Source: JBBREP01 sp963716525 (GTDB taxonomy: Bacteria > Actinomycetota > Acidimicrobiia > IMCC26256 > PALSA-610). Taken from it: 64,000 nucleotides of DNA. Under the pieces are notes generated by a model that made no database searches, was not told the origin of the DNA, and saw nothing but the letters and a program-made list of their open reading frames with translations. The translations under genes were made by a program, and so were the position numbers. Below, piece by piece: positions 35,564 to 46,302 of this stretch (the stretch's first letter is position 1; the number at the start of each line of letters is the position of its first letter). The DNA lies in the NCBI GenBank assembly GCA_963716525.1, contig OY970315.1, positions 4,154,001 through 4,218,000 of the forward strand. Reading direction: 5' to 3'.

Positions 35564-36571
35564 TCAGCCCACGGCTTCGGTGAGGCGGCCGACGACGTCG
35601 GCGTCCACGCAGGTGTGCGCGACGCGGATCGCGTTCACGATGGCGTCGGCCGACGACGAGCCGTGCGAGATGATGCACACGCCCTTCACGCCGAGCAGCA
35701 ACGCACCGCCCGTGTTGTCGGGCAGCAGGTCGGCTGCGGCTTCGAGCAGGCGCAGCCGCAGCGCGTCCGCGACCGGCGCGAACGCCGGCTCGTCGACCAC
35801 CCCGAACACGAGCCCAGCCATCGCGCGCATCGCGCCTTCGAGCGTCTTCAGCGCGACATTGCCCGTGAATCCGTCGGTGACGATCACGTCGGCGGACACG
35901 CGCGCGAGATCACGACCTTCGACGTTGCCGACGAAGTCCTTCACGCCGGCGGCAAGCAGCGTGTAGGTCTCCTTGCGGAGCGCGTCGCCCTTGCCGGGCT
36001 CCTCGCCGTTCGACAGCAGCGCGACGGTGGGCGCGCCGACGCCGAGGCGCACCGTGGCGTACGCCTGCGCGAGGCGCGCCCATTGCACGAGCCACGCGGG
36101 CTCGGGGTCGACGGTGGCGCCGCCGTCGACGAGCAGCTGCTTGCGCGTGGTGCCGCCCGGAGCGCCTGGAACCGGGATCGGCACCGCGATCGCCGGCCGC
36201 GCGACACCCGCGATGCGCCCGTAGCGCAGCAGGGCTGCGGCCATCGTGGCGCCCGTGTTGCCGGCCCCGACGAACGCGTCGGCGCGACCGTCGCGCACCA
36301 CCTCGGCGGCGCGCACGATCGAGCTGTCGCTCAGGCCGCGCACCGCCGCGACCGGCTCGTCGTCCATGGCGATGACCTGGGATGCGTGCAGCAGGTCGAG
36401 GTGCGGTGAGGTGCGCCCAGCGAGCGCGCCGCGTACCGCGGCATCGTCGCCCACGAGGAGCACGTCGACGCCCACCTCGTCGATGGCCCGGAACGCGCCG
36501 TCGACGATGGCCTGCGGCGCCTTGTCTCCTCCCATCGCGTCCACGGCGATGGTGCGACGACGCTCGTTCAC
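35564..36571 (-). CDS. plsX: Phosphate acyltransferase PlsX
   Basis: 335 aa from GTG 36571 (GAGG upstream). It makes acyl-phosphate from acyl-ACP, the first step of phosphatidic acid synthesis in most bacteria. It shows IAVDAMGGDKAPQAIVDGA, FVGAGNTGATMAAAL, VTDGFTGNVALKTLEGA and GAPLLG-type GGALLLGVKGVCIISHG. It lies 8 bases upstream of the ACP-like gene and downstream of rpmF, as in rpmF-plsX-acpP operons. Confidence 0.95.
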   Translation of the reverse strand: MNERRRTIAVDAMGGDKAPQAIVDGAFRAIDEVGVDVLLVGDDAAVRGALAGRTSPHLDLLHASQVIAMDDEPVAAVRGLSDSSIVRAAEVVRDGRADAFVGAGNTGATMAAALLRYGRIAGVARPAIAVPIPVPGAPGGTTRKQLLVDGGATVDPEPAWLVQWARLAQAYATVRLGVGAPTVALLSNGEEPGKGDALRKETYTLLAAGVKDFVGNVEGRDLARVSADVIVTDGFTGNVALKTLEGAMRAMAGLVFGVVDEPAFAPVADALRLRLLEAAADLLPDNTGGALLLGVKGVCIISHGSSSADAIVNAIRVAHTCVDADVVGRLTEAVG

Positions 36572-36612
36572 GCGGGTGCCTCGGAACGCGATGCGAAAGG
36601 TCGGCTCACTGC

Positions 36613-36792
36613 CTATTCGACGTCGATGGCGGGGCGGCCGCGATACCAGCCGCAGTTCGTGCAGACCGTGTGCGGCCGGTGCGAGGCGCCGCAGTTCGAG
36701 CACAGCGAGTGCGCAGGTGCACGCATGCGCAGGTTCGCCGAACGTCGCGATCGGGAGCGGGAACGGGTCAGCTTGCGCTTCGGGACGGGCAT
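36613..36792 (-). CDS. rpmF: 50S ribosomal protein L32
   Basis: 59 aa from ATG 36792 with CAGGAG just upstream. It starts MPVPKRKLTRSRSRSRRS and carries a zinc ribbon with CSNCG and CTNCGWYRGR. The C+ form (four Cys) is kept. The gene is easily missed because of its size. It follows the DUF177 gene by 36 bases. Confidence 0.95.
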   Translation of the reverse strand: MPVPKRKLTRSRSRSRRSANLRMRAPAHSLCSNCGASHRPHTVCTNCGWYRGRPAIDVE

Positions 36793-36828
36793 CGCGCTCT
36801 CCTGGCGGGTGTCCGGGCGGGCCGGGGA

Positions 36829-37347
36829 CTAGAGCTCGAGCGACCCGAGGGCCGCCCAGCGGGGATCGGAATCGTCGGCGACGCAGTCGCACTGCGTCAG
36901 GTTCAGGTCGGCGCCGCACTGTGGGCAGAGGCCGGCGCAGTCGTCGCGGCAATGGGCCACGGTGGGCAGCTCGAGCACGATGGCGTCGCGCACGAGCGGC
37001 TCGAGGTCGATGTGGTCGCCCTCGAGCAGATAGGTCTCGCCCGGCTCCGGCGCGGCCTCGAACAGCTCGTCGACGTGGACCTCGACCCGACCCGCGGCGG
37101 GGGCGAGGCAGCGGGCGCAGGCTGCGGTCCAGGGCGCCGCGACGGTTCCCCGCACCACGACACCCTCCGGTACTCGCTCGGCGACGAGGTCGAGCGCGAT
37201 CGGGGCGTCGGGTGCCACCGACACGTCGCCGGCACCGATGCCCGCACCGCGCACTTCGAGCGCGACGGCACGACGGGCGCCGACCTGGTCGAGGAGATCG
37301 GCGACCAAGATGCGCAAAACGGACGGAACGGTCATGGTTATGGTCAT
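36829..37347 (-). CDS. YceD/DUF177 family protein
   Basis: 172 aa. This family sits directly upstream of rpmF across bacteria and is linked to 23S rRNA processing in some. It contains the conserved cysteines TAACARCLAP and LCPQCGADLNLTQCDC, plus LVRDAIVLELPTVAHC. ATG 37347 and ATG 37335 are both open; neither has a clear ribosome binding site. The 150 bases upstream are imperfect GTGCGGCGTG-type repeats. Confidence 0.9.
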   Translation of the reverse strand: MTITMTVPSVLRILVADLLDQVGARRAVALEVRGAGIGAGDVSVAPDAPIALDLVAERVPEGVVVRGTVAAPWTAACARCLAPAAGRVEVHVDELFEAAPEPGETYLLEGDHIDLEPLVRDAIVLELPTVAHCRDDCAGLCPQCGADLNLTQCDCVADDSDPRWAALGSLEL

Positions 37348-37668
37348 TCGTACGGGGTGTGGCGTGCGGGGTGCGGCGTGAGGGGGTGCGGCGTGGGGAG
37401 GCGGGGCCGGCGCCGGGAGCGCTCGGTCCGCCGATCGCGACCCGATCGCGCCCGCAGCTGGGCACGTGCCACCGGCGAGGGCCGCGTCGACCCAGGTTAG
37501 CCGCCGGGTTCAAGGCCCTGCCGCTCCAAGGCCGCCCCAGGCCCGTCCGGCTGCCACTCGACGCTCGACACCCAGCCCGCCCACCGGGTCGTGTGCGCCC
37601 AGAACCGGCCGATAGGGGACAAGGCACCCCTGCGCCGCCCGCCCCACCCAGGAAGCGCGCCCCACGAC
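37348..37668. other. Divergent intergenic region with imperfect G-rich repeats
   Basis: About 320 bases between the DUF177 gene (minus) and the metalloprotease gene (plus). Positions 37357-37410 contain irregular repeats of GGTGCGGCGTG and related G-rich words. The rest shows no gene of its own; the upstream extension of the metalloprotease frame to 37591 lacks a good start site. It presumably carries two divergent promoters. Confidence 0.45.
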
Positions 37669-39315
37669 ATGATGCACAGCTGCCCGGCCTGCGGCACGGC
37701 GAACGACGCGTGGCGCCCGTTCTGCACGAAGTGCTCGCTGCGCCTCGACGGTGCGCGGCACGGGCCACCGGGCACCGCGGGGTCCGCGCTCGACCATTAC
37801 CGGCCGGTCGGCGCCGCGGCGAGCGTCGACAAGGTCGACGCCGACCACGCGGGTGAGGGGGCCGGCGCGCGGCGAAGCACACACGGCCGGGCGCGGGCCG
37901 CGCTCGCGGTGCTGGCGCTCGCGGCGATCGCGGGCACGGCCGTCGGCGGCATCGAGGTCGCGCAGCACCGATCGGCCACCCCCTTTGGCGATCGCGCGGT
38001 CGCACCGCCGCGGCACTGGGATCCGCGGCTCGAGCCGCTCGCCCACGTCGCCGAGAACCTGCGCGGCCTCACGTTCAAGCACCCGGTCGCGGCGCGCTTC
38101 TACACCGACGCCGAGTTCAACCACCTCAACACCGACGACTTCGACAAGCCGCAGTCGCGAGCCGAGCTCACACAGCTCGCGGCCGAGCTGCGCGCCCTCG
38201 GCATCGCCCCCGCGCACCTCGACCTCGCGTCGGCGGCGAAGACGCTCGTGGCGTCGACCTCCCTGGCGTTCTACGACCCGGCGACCAAGCGCATCTCGGT
38301 GCGCGGCACGGACCTCGACGTCGCGCACGACGTCACCATCGTGCACGAGCTCACGCACGCACTCCAGGACCAGTACTTCGACCTGCAGGCGATGCAGCAC
38401 AAGGCCGACACGTCGCAGAGCGACTCGGTGACCGCCCTCATCGAAGGCGACGCGCGCGACGTGGAGGAGCGCTACGTCGACACCCTCACCGCCTCGCGCA
38501 AGGCCGAATACGACGCCGAGGAGCAGCGGCTCGACGAATCGGTCACCGGCAAAGTCGCGTCGGTACCCGACGCGCTCGTGCTCTCCGAGCAGGCACCGTA
38601 CGACCTCGGCGAACGGTTCGTGCGGGCGTTGCGCTTCGCCGGTGGGACGGCCGCGTTGAACCGGGCGTTCCGCGAGCCACCCGAGTCGGACTGGTACATC
38701 GTGGATCCGGTCGCCTACATGAACCGCTCCAAGGTGGCGCGGGTGCCGCGGCCCCAGCTGCCAAGCGGGGCGAAGTTGCTGGACGACCAGGGCGAGACCG
38801 GCGACTTCGGCCTGTTCCTCATGCTCGCCGAACGCATCGACGCCCACGCCGCGCTCGCGGCGAGTGACGCATGGCGCGGCGACCACACCGTGCTCTACAC
38901 GCTGCGCAACACCACGTGTGTCGACCTCGACATCGCCGCGCGCGACACGCCGGGCCGCAACATCGTCGAATCGGCACTCGAGGCCTGGAGCGCGCAGATG
39001 CCGGCGCGCGACACGTCGGTGCACCGCATCGGTACGCGCCGCATCGACCTGCGGGCCTGTGACGGGGGCGCGCGCACACCCGCGCTCACGCATCGTTCGG
39101 TTCGGGCCTACTCGCTGCCGGTGACGCGCTCCGAGCTGCTCGACACGTTCCTCGGCCAGGGCGCCGACGCCGCCACCGCATGGTGCACGGCCGACCAGGT
39201 GGTGTATGGCTACAGCGTCGCCGACCTCGACGACCCCACCGGCGCCGCCTTCTCCAAGCCCGAGTTCCTCACCCGCCTGAAGGCCTGGATCACGGCCTGC
39301 CAAGCCTCGACGTAA
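37669..39315 (+). CDS. Membrane-anchored HExxH metalloprotease with N-terminal zinc ribbon
   Basis: 548 aa from ATG 37669 (GTG 37591 open upstream). Residues 3-25 form a zinc ribbon (CPACGTAND..FCTKC). A single membrane helix is near 75-95 (RAALAVLALAAIAGTAVGGI). The extracellular part holds TIVHELTHALQDQYFDL, a gluzincin HExxH, and a downstream EGDARDVEERY that supplies a probable third ligand Glu. Its C-terminal 200 residues have no recognised domain. Substrate unknown. A hairpin terminator follows the gene. Confidence 0.75.
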   Translation: MMHSCPACGTANDAWRPFCTKCSLRLDGARHGPPGTAGSALDHYRPVGAAASVDKVDADHAGEGAGARRSTHGRARAALAVLALAAIAGTAVGGIEVAQHRSATPFGDRAVAPPRHWDPRLEPLAHVAENLRGLTFKHPVAARFYTDAEFNHLNTDDFDKPQSRAELTQLAAELRALGIAPAHLDLASAAKTLVASTSLAFYDPATKRISVRGTDLDVAHDVTIVHELTHALQDQYFDLQAMQHKADTSQSDSVTALIEGDARDVEERYVDTLTASRKAEYDAEEQRLDESVTGKVASVPDALVLSEQAPYDLGERFVRALRFAGGTAALNRAFREPPESDWYIVDPVAYMNRSKVARVPRPQLPSGAKLLDDQGETGDFGLFLMLAERIDAHAALAASDAWRGDHTVLYTLRNTTCVDLDIAARDTPGRNIVESALEAWSAQMPARDTSVHRIGTRRIDLRACDGGARTPALTHRSVRAYSLPVTRSELLDTFLGQGADAATAWCTADQVVYGYSVADLDDPTGAAFSKPEFLTRLKAWITACQAST

Positions 39316-39323
39316 CGCCCGCG

Positions 39324-39367
39324 CATGCGTCGTTTGGGACCGCTATATGGTACCGAAACGACGCATG
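39324..39367. terminator. Bidirectional hairpin between convergent genes
   Basis: CATGCGTCGTTT (39324-39335) pairs with AAACGACGCATG (39356-39367). An inner GGGACC/GGTACC stem with a bulge lies around a CTATAT-containing loop. It lies between the stops of the metalloprotease gene (39315) and the leftward gene (39381), so it most likely terminates both transcripts. Confidence 0.75.
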
Positions 39368-39380
39368 AGGGGGCTTGGGG

Positions 39381-39959
39381 TTAGCCGTCCTGGTCGAAGA
39401 AGCCGGTGTCGTCCCGCGAGTCCTCGACCGGCTCGGCCAGCGCGGGAGTGCCCACGTGCAACTCGAGCCGCTCCCGGCCGCGCCGCACCGCGTTCATCGT
39501 GCGCTCGAGCACGATCTCGAAGGCCGCGAGCTTCTGGTCGACGTAGTCGTCAGCCTCGTGCTTGCGGTGGCGCGCCCAGTCGTCGGCGTCGCGGATGATC
39601 TGCTCGGCGCGGCGTTCGGCCTGGCGCACGATCTCCTTGTTGGCCACGAGCGACGCGGCGCGCCGCTGCGAGGCCGCGATGATCTCGTCGGCCTCCTTGC
39701 GCCCGCGGTCGACCACCTCGTCGCGCTCGTTCAGCACCCAGCGGGCCTCACGCAGTTCCAGCGGGAGCGCGCCGAGCGCCTCGTCGATGAGCCCGAGCAC
39801 GTCGTCGCGGTTGACACGGGGCGACGACGACAGCGGGTACGTGCTGGCGGTGTCGACCATCTCGCGCAGCTCGGTGAGGATGGCCTCGGTGTCCCCCACC
39901 TGCGGGTGGTAGATGTCGGTGGGCTCGGTCGTCGAGTCGCCACCTTCGGTGTCGCTCAC
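39381..39959 (-). CDS. DivIVA-like coiled-coil protein next to coaD
   Basis: 192 aa from GTG 39959 in a GTGA overlap with the coaD stop. After an acidic Thr/Glu N-terminus the protein is mostly helical. A predicted coiled coil covers about residues 60-165, rich in Ala, Glu and Arg (DEIIAASQRRAASLVANKEI, VRQAERRAEQIIRDADDWAR). It matches the conserved actinobacterial protein found directly after coaD (Rv2927c-like), sometimes described as DivIVA- or ATP-synthase-b-like. Role unproved, perhaps in polar growth or septation. Confidence 0.8.
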   Translation of the reverse strand: MSDTEGGDSTTEPTDIYHPQVGDTEAILTELREMVDTASTYPLSSSPRVNRDDVLGLIDEALGALPLELREARWVLNERDEVVDRGRKEADEIIAASQRRAASLVANKEIVRQAERRAEQIIRDADDWARHRKHEADDYVDQKLAAFEIVLERTMNAVRRGRERLELHVGTPALAEPVEDSRDDTGFFDQDG

Positions 39960-40441
39960 GTTTCCTCCGCAAAGCGATCGGCGAGCCGCGCGGCGACCAC
40001 GGAGGGCACCATCGTGGAGACGTCGCCGCCGTACTTGGCGACGTCCCGGACGAGGCTCGAGGACAGGAAGGAATAGTTGGGGCTGGTCGAGAGGAAGAAG
40101 GTGTCGATTCCCGACAGGCTCTGGTTCATCTGGGCCATCTGCAGCTCGTAGTCGAAGTCCGAGACCGCCCGCAGGCCCTTCACGATCGCCTCGGCGCCGT
40201 GGTCCCTGGCGAAGTCGACGAGCAGGCCCTTGAAGAACTCGATCCGGACGTTCCCCACATGGCCGAGGCACTCACCGAGGAGTTCCTGGCGCTCCTCCAG
40301 CGTGAACAGGCTCTGGGTCTTCTGCGGGTTGCGGATGACCGCCACGATCACGGTGTCGAAGTGCCGGGCCGCCCGCTCGATGATGTCGAGGTGCCCGTTG
40401 GTGACCGGGTCGAAGCTCCCGGGAACGAGGGCGGTCGCCAC
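39956..40441 (-). CDS. coaD: Phosphopantetheine adenylyltransferase
   Basis: 161 aa. It makes dephospho-CoA, the fourth step of CoA synthesis. It contains LVPGSFDPVTNGHLDII (with the TxGH nucleotidyltransferase motif), KGLRAVSDFDYE and SFLSSSLVRDVAKYGGDVS. I chose GTG 40441 because GGAGG ends directly before the in-frame ATG 40447, leaving no spacer there, while it is six bases from the GTG. Confidence 0.95.
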   Translation of the reverse strand: MATALVPGSFDPVTNGHLDIIERAARHFDTVIVAVIRNPQKTQSLFTLEERQELLGECLGHVGNVRIEFFKGLLVDFARDHGAEAIVKGLRAVSDFDYELQMAQMNQSLSGIDTFFLSTSPNYSFLSSSLVRDVAKYGGDVSTMVPSVVAARLADRFAEET

Positions 40442-40486
40442 GCACATCCTCCGAGGGTCGGCCGGTGGGCCCAGTCTCTGGCCCGG

Positions 40487-41098
40487 TCATCGGGCCCAGT
40501 CAGGTGGGTCTGATCCGGGCTGCACGAACGCAACCAGAGTATCCCCGAATGTCCGTTCCCATGTGACCGACCAGCCCGGCGGGGCCGGCAGCGGGCCCGG
40601 GCGGCGGGCTGGGCGCTCGAGCACGATGGTGCCCCCGGGCACCCGCTCAACGAGCCGCACCAGGACCGCGGCCAGGGCTTCGTCACCGCTGTCGTACGGC
40701 GGATCGGCGAACGCCAGGTCGAACGTACCCGCCGCGGGGCCGGTCTCGGCCACGAACCGGTCGACGGCCCCGGCCCGCACCTGCGCCCGGTCGGTACAGC
40801 AGAGCGCCGCGACGTTCGCCCGCAGCGCCGCGAGCGCGGCGGGGTCGCGCTCCACGAAGGTGGCGTGCGCGGCGCCCCGTGACAGCGCCTCGAGGCCGAG
40901 CGCGCCGCAGCCCGCGTAGAGGTCGACCACCACGGCCCCGTCGAGCAGGCCGCGGGCGTCGAGGGCCGAGAACACCGCCGCCTTCACCCGGTCCTTCGTG
41001 GGCCGCACGCCTGCTGCCGGCACCTCCAGCCGCCGGCCCCGCGCCGTCCCGGCGATGATGCGCGGTTGGGACGATCTCGGCCGCCGATCTCGAGTCAC
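40487..41098 (-). CDS. rsmD: 16S rRNA (guanine966-N2) methyltransferase RsmD
   Basis: 203 aa from GTG 41098, which lies two bases beyond the recG stop. It has the SAM-binding motif VVDLYAGCGALGLEALSRGA and the catalytic FADPPYDSG. It opens with RIIAGTARGRRLEVP, typical of the family. Order recG-rsmD-coaD is conserved. Confidence 0.95.
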   Translation of the reverse strand: MTRDRRPRSSQPRIIAGTARGRRLEVPAAGVRPTKDRVKAAVFSALDARGLLDGAVVVDLYAGCGALGLEALSRGAAHATFVERDPAALAALRANVAALCCTDRAQVRAGAVDRFVAETGPAAGTFDLAFADPPYDSGDEALAAVLVRLVERVPGGTIVLERPARRPGPLPAPPGWSVTWERTFGDTLVAFVQPGSDPPDWAR

Positions 41099-41099
41099 G

Positions 41100-43340
<2,241 letters not shown>

Positions 43341-43405
43341 ACCACCGAGGCTACGGCCCGGCCGCGACCGGTTCCGCCCGACACCCGGCAACGCTCCGCC
43401 GCTCC

Positions 43406-43451
43406 CGTGGTACTGCGTTCGTCAGCAAGAGCTGACAGATGCAGTACCACG
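43406..43451. repeat. Palindrome, left copy flanking the DUF559 gene
   Basis: A 46-base inverted repeat: GTGGTACTGCGTTCGTCAGC (43407-43426), loop AAGA, GCTGACAGATGCAGTACCAC (43431-43450), closed by an extra C-G pair. Four bases in the middle of the left arm (GTTC) do not match. It sits 66 bases upstream of the recG start and 75 bases before the DUF559 start. Confidence 0.9.
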
Positions 43452-43525
43452 ACGTACCTGTCGCATGCTGGCGCGACGATCAAAGGAGCTCCTCCCCGTC
43501 CCAGCGCTCCGAACAGGGAGGACCC

Positions 43526-44458
43526 GTGCCCGATCTCCAGCGACTCGCACGCATCACCCGGCGCCCCGGTCAGCGGGGGCACTTCACTGTCGAGCAGGCC
43601 GCTCGGTGCGGCATCAACCGTCAGCTGCTCGCGGCCTGGACGGCGAAGGGGCTCCTCCGCCGAACGGGTCGCGGCATCTACCGCTTCAATGCGCACGGTC
43701 CGACCACGTGGAAGGACGAGCTGGCGGGCGAACTGCTCGCGTCTCGGGGCATCGCATGCGGACGATCCGCGGTCGCGCTCTACGGGCTGATCACGCCGCC
43801 GCGCACCGCCGATGTGCTCGTCGCGCGGGGTGCACGATCGGCCAAGGCTCCGCAGCACACCACACGAACGCTGCCGCGGCCAGACCACACGCTCGTCGAC
43901 GGTCTGCGCGCGCTGCACCCCGTCCGGGCGATCCTCGACGCCGCGCATCGAATGCCCCGCAGGCAGGCGACCGAGATGGTCGAAACGGCGATCGTCCGCA
44001 GACTGGTCGATCCGTTCGACCTGGAACGACGAGCGCGCGAGCTGCGCAACTCGAAGCGACCCGGTTGCACCGTCGTGCTGCGGATACTTGCCGAACTCCA
44101 TCCCGAGCTGGACAAGGCGCGCAACGAGTGGGAGGCGCTCGTGGTGCGCCGGTGCCGCGAATTCGGGCTCCCGGCGCCGGTGCTCCAGTACGAGGTGCGC
44201 GTCGGCGGCAAGCGCTACTTCCTCGATGCGGCCTGGCCCGACGAACGCGTCGCGCTCGAGTTCGACGGGCGCGATCCGCACATGCGGCGGACCGTGCACG
44301 ACCACGACAGTCGCCGCCGCAACGACCTCACGTCCGCGGAGTGGAAGCGGTTCGGCATCACCGCAACCGACGCGCGCCGAGGCGACCCCAAGCCGTTCCG
44401 CCAGGTCAAGCGCGCGCTCCGCGATCGTCGTGGTACTGCATCTGTCAGCTACCGCTGA
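43526..44458 (+). CDS. AbiEi-like winged-helix plus DUF559 (Vsr-like nuclease) protein
   Basis: 310 aa from GTG 43526 with GGGAGG five bases upstream. Residues 1-55 form an AbiEi-type winged-helix (RRPGQRGHFTVEQAARCGI, LLRRTGRGIYR), then a helical middle. The C-terminal 100 residues are a DUF559 PD-(D/E)xK-like domain (YFLDAAWPDERVALEFDGRD, RRNDLTSAEWKRFGITATD). Asp in LDAAW and Glu/Asp in LEFDG are the likely metal ligands. AbiEi proteins are antitoxins, but no AbiEii toxin partner is present. Its last ten codons and stop lie inside the right palindrome. Confidence 0.8.
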   Translation: MPDLQRLARITRRPGQRGHFTVEQAARCGINRQLLAAWTAKGLLRRTGRGIYRFNAHGPTTWKDELAGELLASRGIACGRSAVALYGLITPPRTADVLVARGARSAKAPQHTTRTLPRPDHTLVDGLRALHPVRAILDAAHRMPRRQATEMVETAIVRRLVDPFDLERRARELRNSKRPGCTVVLRILAELHPELDKARNEWEALVVRRCREFGLPAPVLQYEVRVGGKRYFLDAAWPDERVALEFDGRDPHMRRTVHDHDSRRRNDLTSAEWKRFGITATDARRGDPKPFRQVKRALRDRRGTASVSYR

Positions 44459-44475
44459 CAGATGCAGTACCACGA
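44428..44475. repeat. Palindrome, right copy, perfect 22-bp arms
   Basis: TCGTGGTACTGCATCTGTCAGC (arms begin 44428) and its exact complement ending at 44475 surround a TACC loop at 44450-44453. It shares the arm sequence with the left copy, and the right arm (GCTGACAGATGCAGTACCAC) is identical in both. It overlaps the 3' end of the DUF559 gene. Confidence 0.95.
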
Positions 44476-44481
44476 ACCCGC

Positions 44482-44532
44482 GGGGCCGGGGCGCCGGGGC
44501 GCCGGGCGCCGGGCGCCGGGCGCCGGGGGCCG
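44482..44532. repeat. GGCGCCG-type microsatellite after fakA
   Basis: Five or so units of 7-9 bases built on GGCGCCGG run between the right palindrome and the fakA stop (44535). The stretch is self-complementary in places. It could help end the fakA transcript or reflect slippage next to the inserted unit. Confidence 0.65.
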
Positions 44533-44534
44533 GG

Positions 44535-46202
44535 TTACTCGACGCCGACGAGGTAGGGGTAGAGCGGTTGGCCGCCTTCGTGGAACTCGACGTCGACGTG
44601 GGGGTAGGCGAGCTTCAAGTGCTCCTTGATGTGCTCCGAGTCGGCCGGACGGGCCTCCGCGCCGACCACCACCGTCACGATCTCGCTGTCGTCGTCGACG
44701 AGCTCGTCGAGCAGGGCCGCGCAGGCCGCCGACGTCGACGGCCGCGCCGCGACGATGCCACCGACCCGCGCGATGGCGAGCCAGTCGCCCTGGCGGATCT
44801 TGCCGCACTCGGCCACCGAGTCGCGCACGGCCTGGGTGACCTCGCCCGAGCGCACCCGGCCGAGCGCCTCGGTGAACGCCGCGGTGTTCGGGCCGAGCTC
44901 CTCGTCGGGGTCGTACGCCACCAGCGCGGCGAGCGCCTCGATCACCGATGTGGTCGGCACGACCTCGACGTGCTTGGCGGTGAGCGAGTCGACCTGCTGC
45001 GCGACGGCGATGATGTTCTTGTTGTTCGGCAGCACGATGACAGCCTCGGAGTTCGCCGACTCGACCGCCTCGAGGATCTGCGCGGTCGACGGGTTCATCG
45101 ACTGGCCGCCGGCGACGACCTCCTGCACACCGAGCGAGTGCAGCAGGCGCCGCACCCCCTCGCCCACCGCGACCGCCACGACCGCCGTCGTCACCGGTTC
45201 GTGCCCGCCCGTGCGGCCGCCCGCGTGCGCGTCGCGCACCCACGCCGCCTCCTCCTCGACTCCCGCGACCTCCTCGAACAGGTCGGTGACCCGGATCTCA
45301 TGGGGCCGCCCGGCCTGGATCCCGGCCTCGATCGCGCCACCGATGTCGTTCGTGTGGATGTGGCAGTTGTAGATGCCGTCACCACCGACGACCACGATCG
45401 AATCGCCGATGGTGAGCCACGTGTCGCGGAACGGCCCGATCGTGCCGTCGTCGGCGTCGAGCAGGTACATCACCTCGTAGCGCAGCCCGGCCACGTCATC
45501 CCCGGCGAGGTGCCGTTCGACGGCGGCCGGTGTGGCGACGACGGCGGGCTCGGGCAACGGGCGACCGTCGACCACGTGCTGCAGCGCGGCGAGGAACAGC
45601 GTGAAGCCCGAGCCGCCCGAGTCGACGACACCGGCCTGGCGCAGCGCGGCGAGCAGCTCGGGTGTGCGCTCGACGGCGCGCTGGGCCGCTTCGTGTGCCG
45701 CGCCGACGAGCTCGGCGAGCGCCAGCCCGCCGTTGCCCGCGGCCGACGCCGCCGCGGCCTCGCACGCCTCCGCCGTCTCGCGCGCCACGGTGAGGATCGT
45801 GCCCTCCACCGGGCGCAGCACCGCCTCGTACGCGGCATCGGCGCCGCGGCGGAACGCGATCACGAGATCGTCGGGCCCGATCGCGTCGAGCGGCTGGAAC
45901 ACCTCGGCGAAGCCCCGGAGGATCTGGCTGGTGATCACGCCCGAGTTGCCGCGTGCGCCCATCAGCGACCCGCGCGACAGCGCGTCGCACACCTCGGTCA
46001 TCGCCTCGGCGCTGCGCAGCGCATCGCACACCGACTCCAGCGTGAGGGCCATGTTCGTACCGGTGTCGCCATCGGGCACCGGGTACACGTTGAGCCGGTT
46101 CAGCTCGTCCTGGTGCGTGCGCAGCGCGTCACGGAAGGCCTCCACGGTCCGGCGCAGGTCGGACGGCCCCAGATGTTCGAGGGGACATTCGTCGCTCGCC
46201 AT
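44535..46202 (-). CDS. fakA: DAK1/DegV-domain protein, fatty acid kinase subunit FakA-like
   Basis: 555 aa from ATG 46202. FakA binds ATP and phosphorylates fatty acids held by a FakB protein. The N-terminal DAK-L domain (about 15-205) has NVYPVPDGDTGTNMALTL and MGARGNSGVITSQILRGF. The middle and C-terminal domains (about 235-555) include NCHIHTNDIGGAIEAG and VIVLPNNKNIIAVAQQ. No fakB-like gene is in the window. It is divergent from rpmB, as in many actinobacteria; the expected downstream neighbour recG is displaced by the DUF559 unit. Confidence 0.9.
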   Translation of the reverse strand: MASDECPLEHLGPSDLRRTVEAFRDALRTHQDELNRLNVYPVPDGDTGTNMALTLESVCDALRSAEAMTEVCDALSRGSLMGARGNSGVITSQILRGFAEVFQPLDAIGPDDLVIAFRRGADAAYEAVLRPVEGTILTVARETAEACEAAAASAAGNGGLALAELVGAAHEAAQRAVERTPELLAALRQAGVVDSGGSGFTLFLAALQHVVDGRPLPEPAVVATPAAVERHLAGDDVAGLRYEVMYLLDADDGTIGPFRDTWLTIGDSIVVVGGDGIYNCHIHTNDIGGAIEAGIQAGRPHEIRVTDLFEEVAGVEEEAAWVRDAHAGGRTGGHEPVTTAVVAVAVGEGVRRLLHSLGVQEVVAGGQSMNPSTAQILEAVESANSEAVIVLPNNKNIIAVAQQVDSLTAKHVEVVPTTSVIEALAALVAYDPDEELGPNTAAFTEALGRVRSGEVTQAVRDSVAECGKIRQGDWLAIARVGGIVAARPSTSAACAALLDELVDDDSEIVTVVVGAEARPADSEHIKEHLKLAYPHVDVEFHEGGQPLYPYLVGVE

Positions 46203-46302
46203 GCGTAGCTCACGATATCGGCCGGCACGGTCGCGATCCCCGCTCCAGGGGCGGCCGCTGGTAGCGTTGCCGGGTTCCCCTGACTCAACGAGGTGCTCGA
46301 CG

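Larger units (their letters stand above)
43406..44475 (+). mobile_element. Candidate palindrome-bounded insertion carrying an AbiEi/DUF559 gene
   Basis: A unit of about 1.07 kb bounded by two nearly identical palindromes (43406-43451 and 44428-44475) with one gene between them, read opposite to both neighbours. It separates recG from fakA, which are adjacent and co-oriented in related actinobacteria. There is no transposase and I see no target-site duplication, so mobility is inferred from position, orientation and the paired ends. The resemblance is to REP palindromes flanking RAYT genes, but with a different protein. Confidence 0.4.

Noticed and set aside
36626..36832. Plus-strand 68-codon frame over rpmF
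   Set aside because: The minus strand encodes L32 with its zinc ribbon and a good ribosome binding site.
43526..44458. Complete AbiE toxin-antitoxin system
   Set aside because: Only an AbiEi-like N-terminal domain is present; there is no AbiEii nucleotidyltransferase, and the C-terminal domain is a nuclease-like DUF559.
43406..44475. The two palindromes as a CRISPR pair
   Set aside because: Only two copies, 1 kb apart, with a gene between them and no cas genes.
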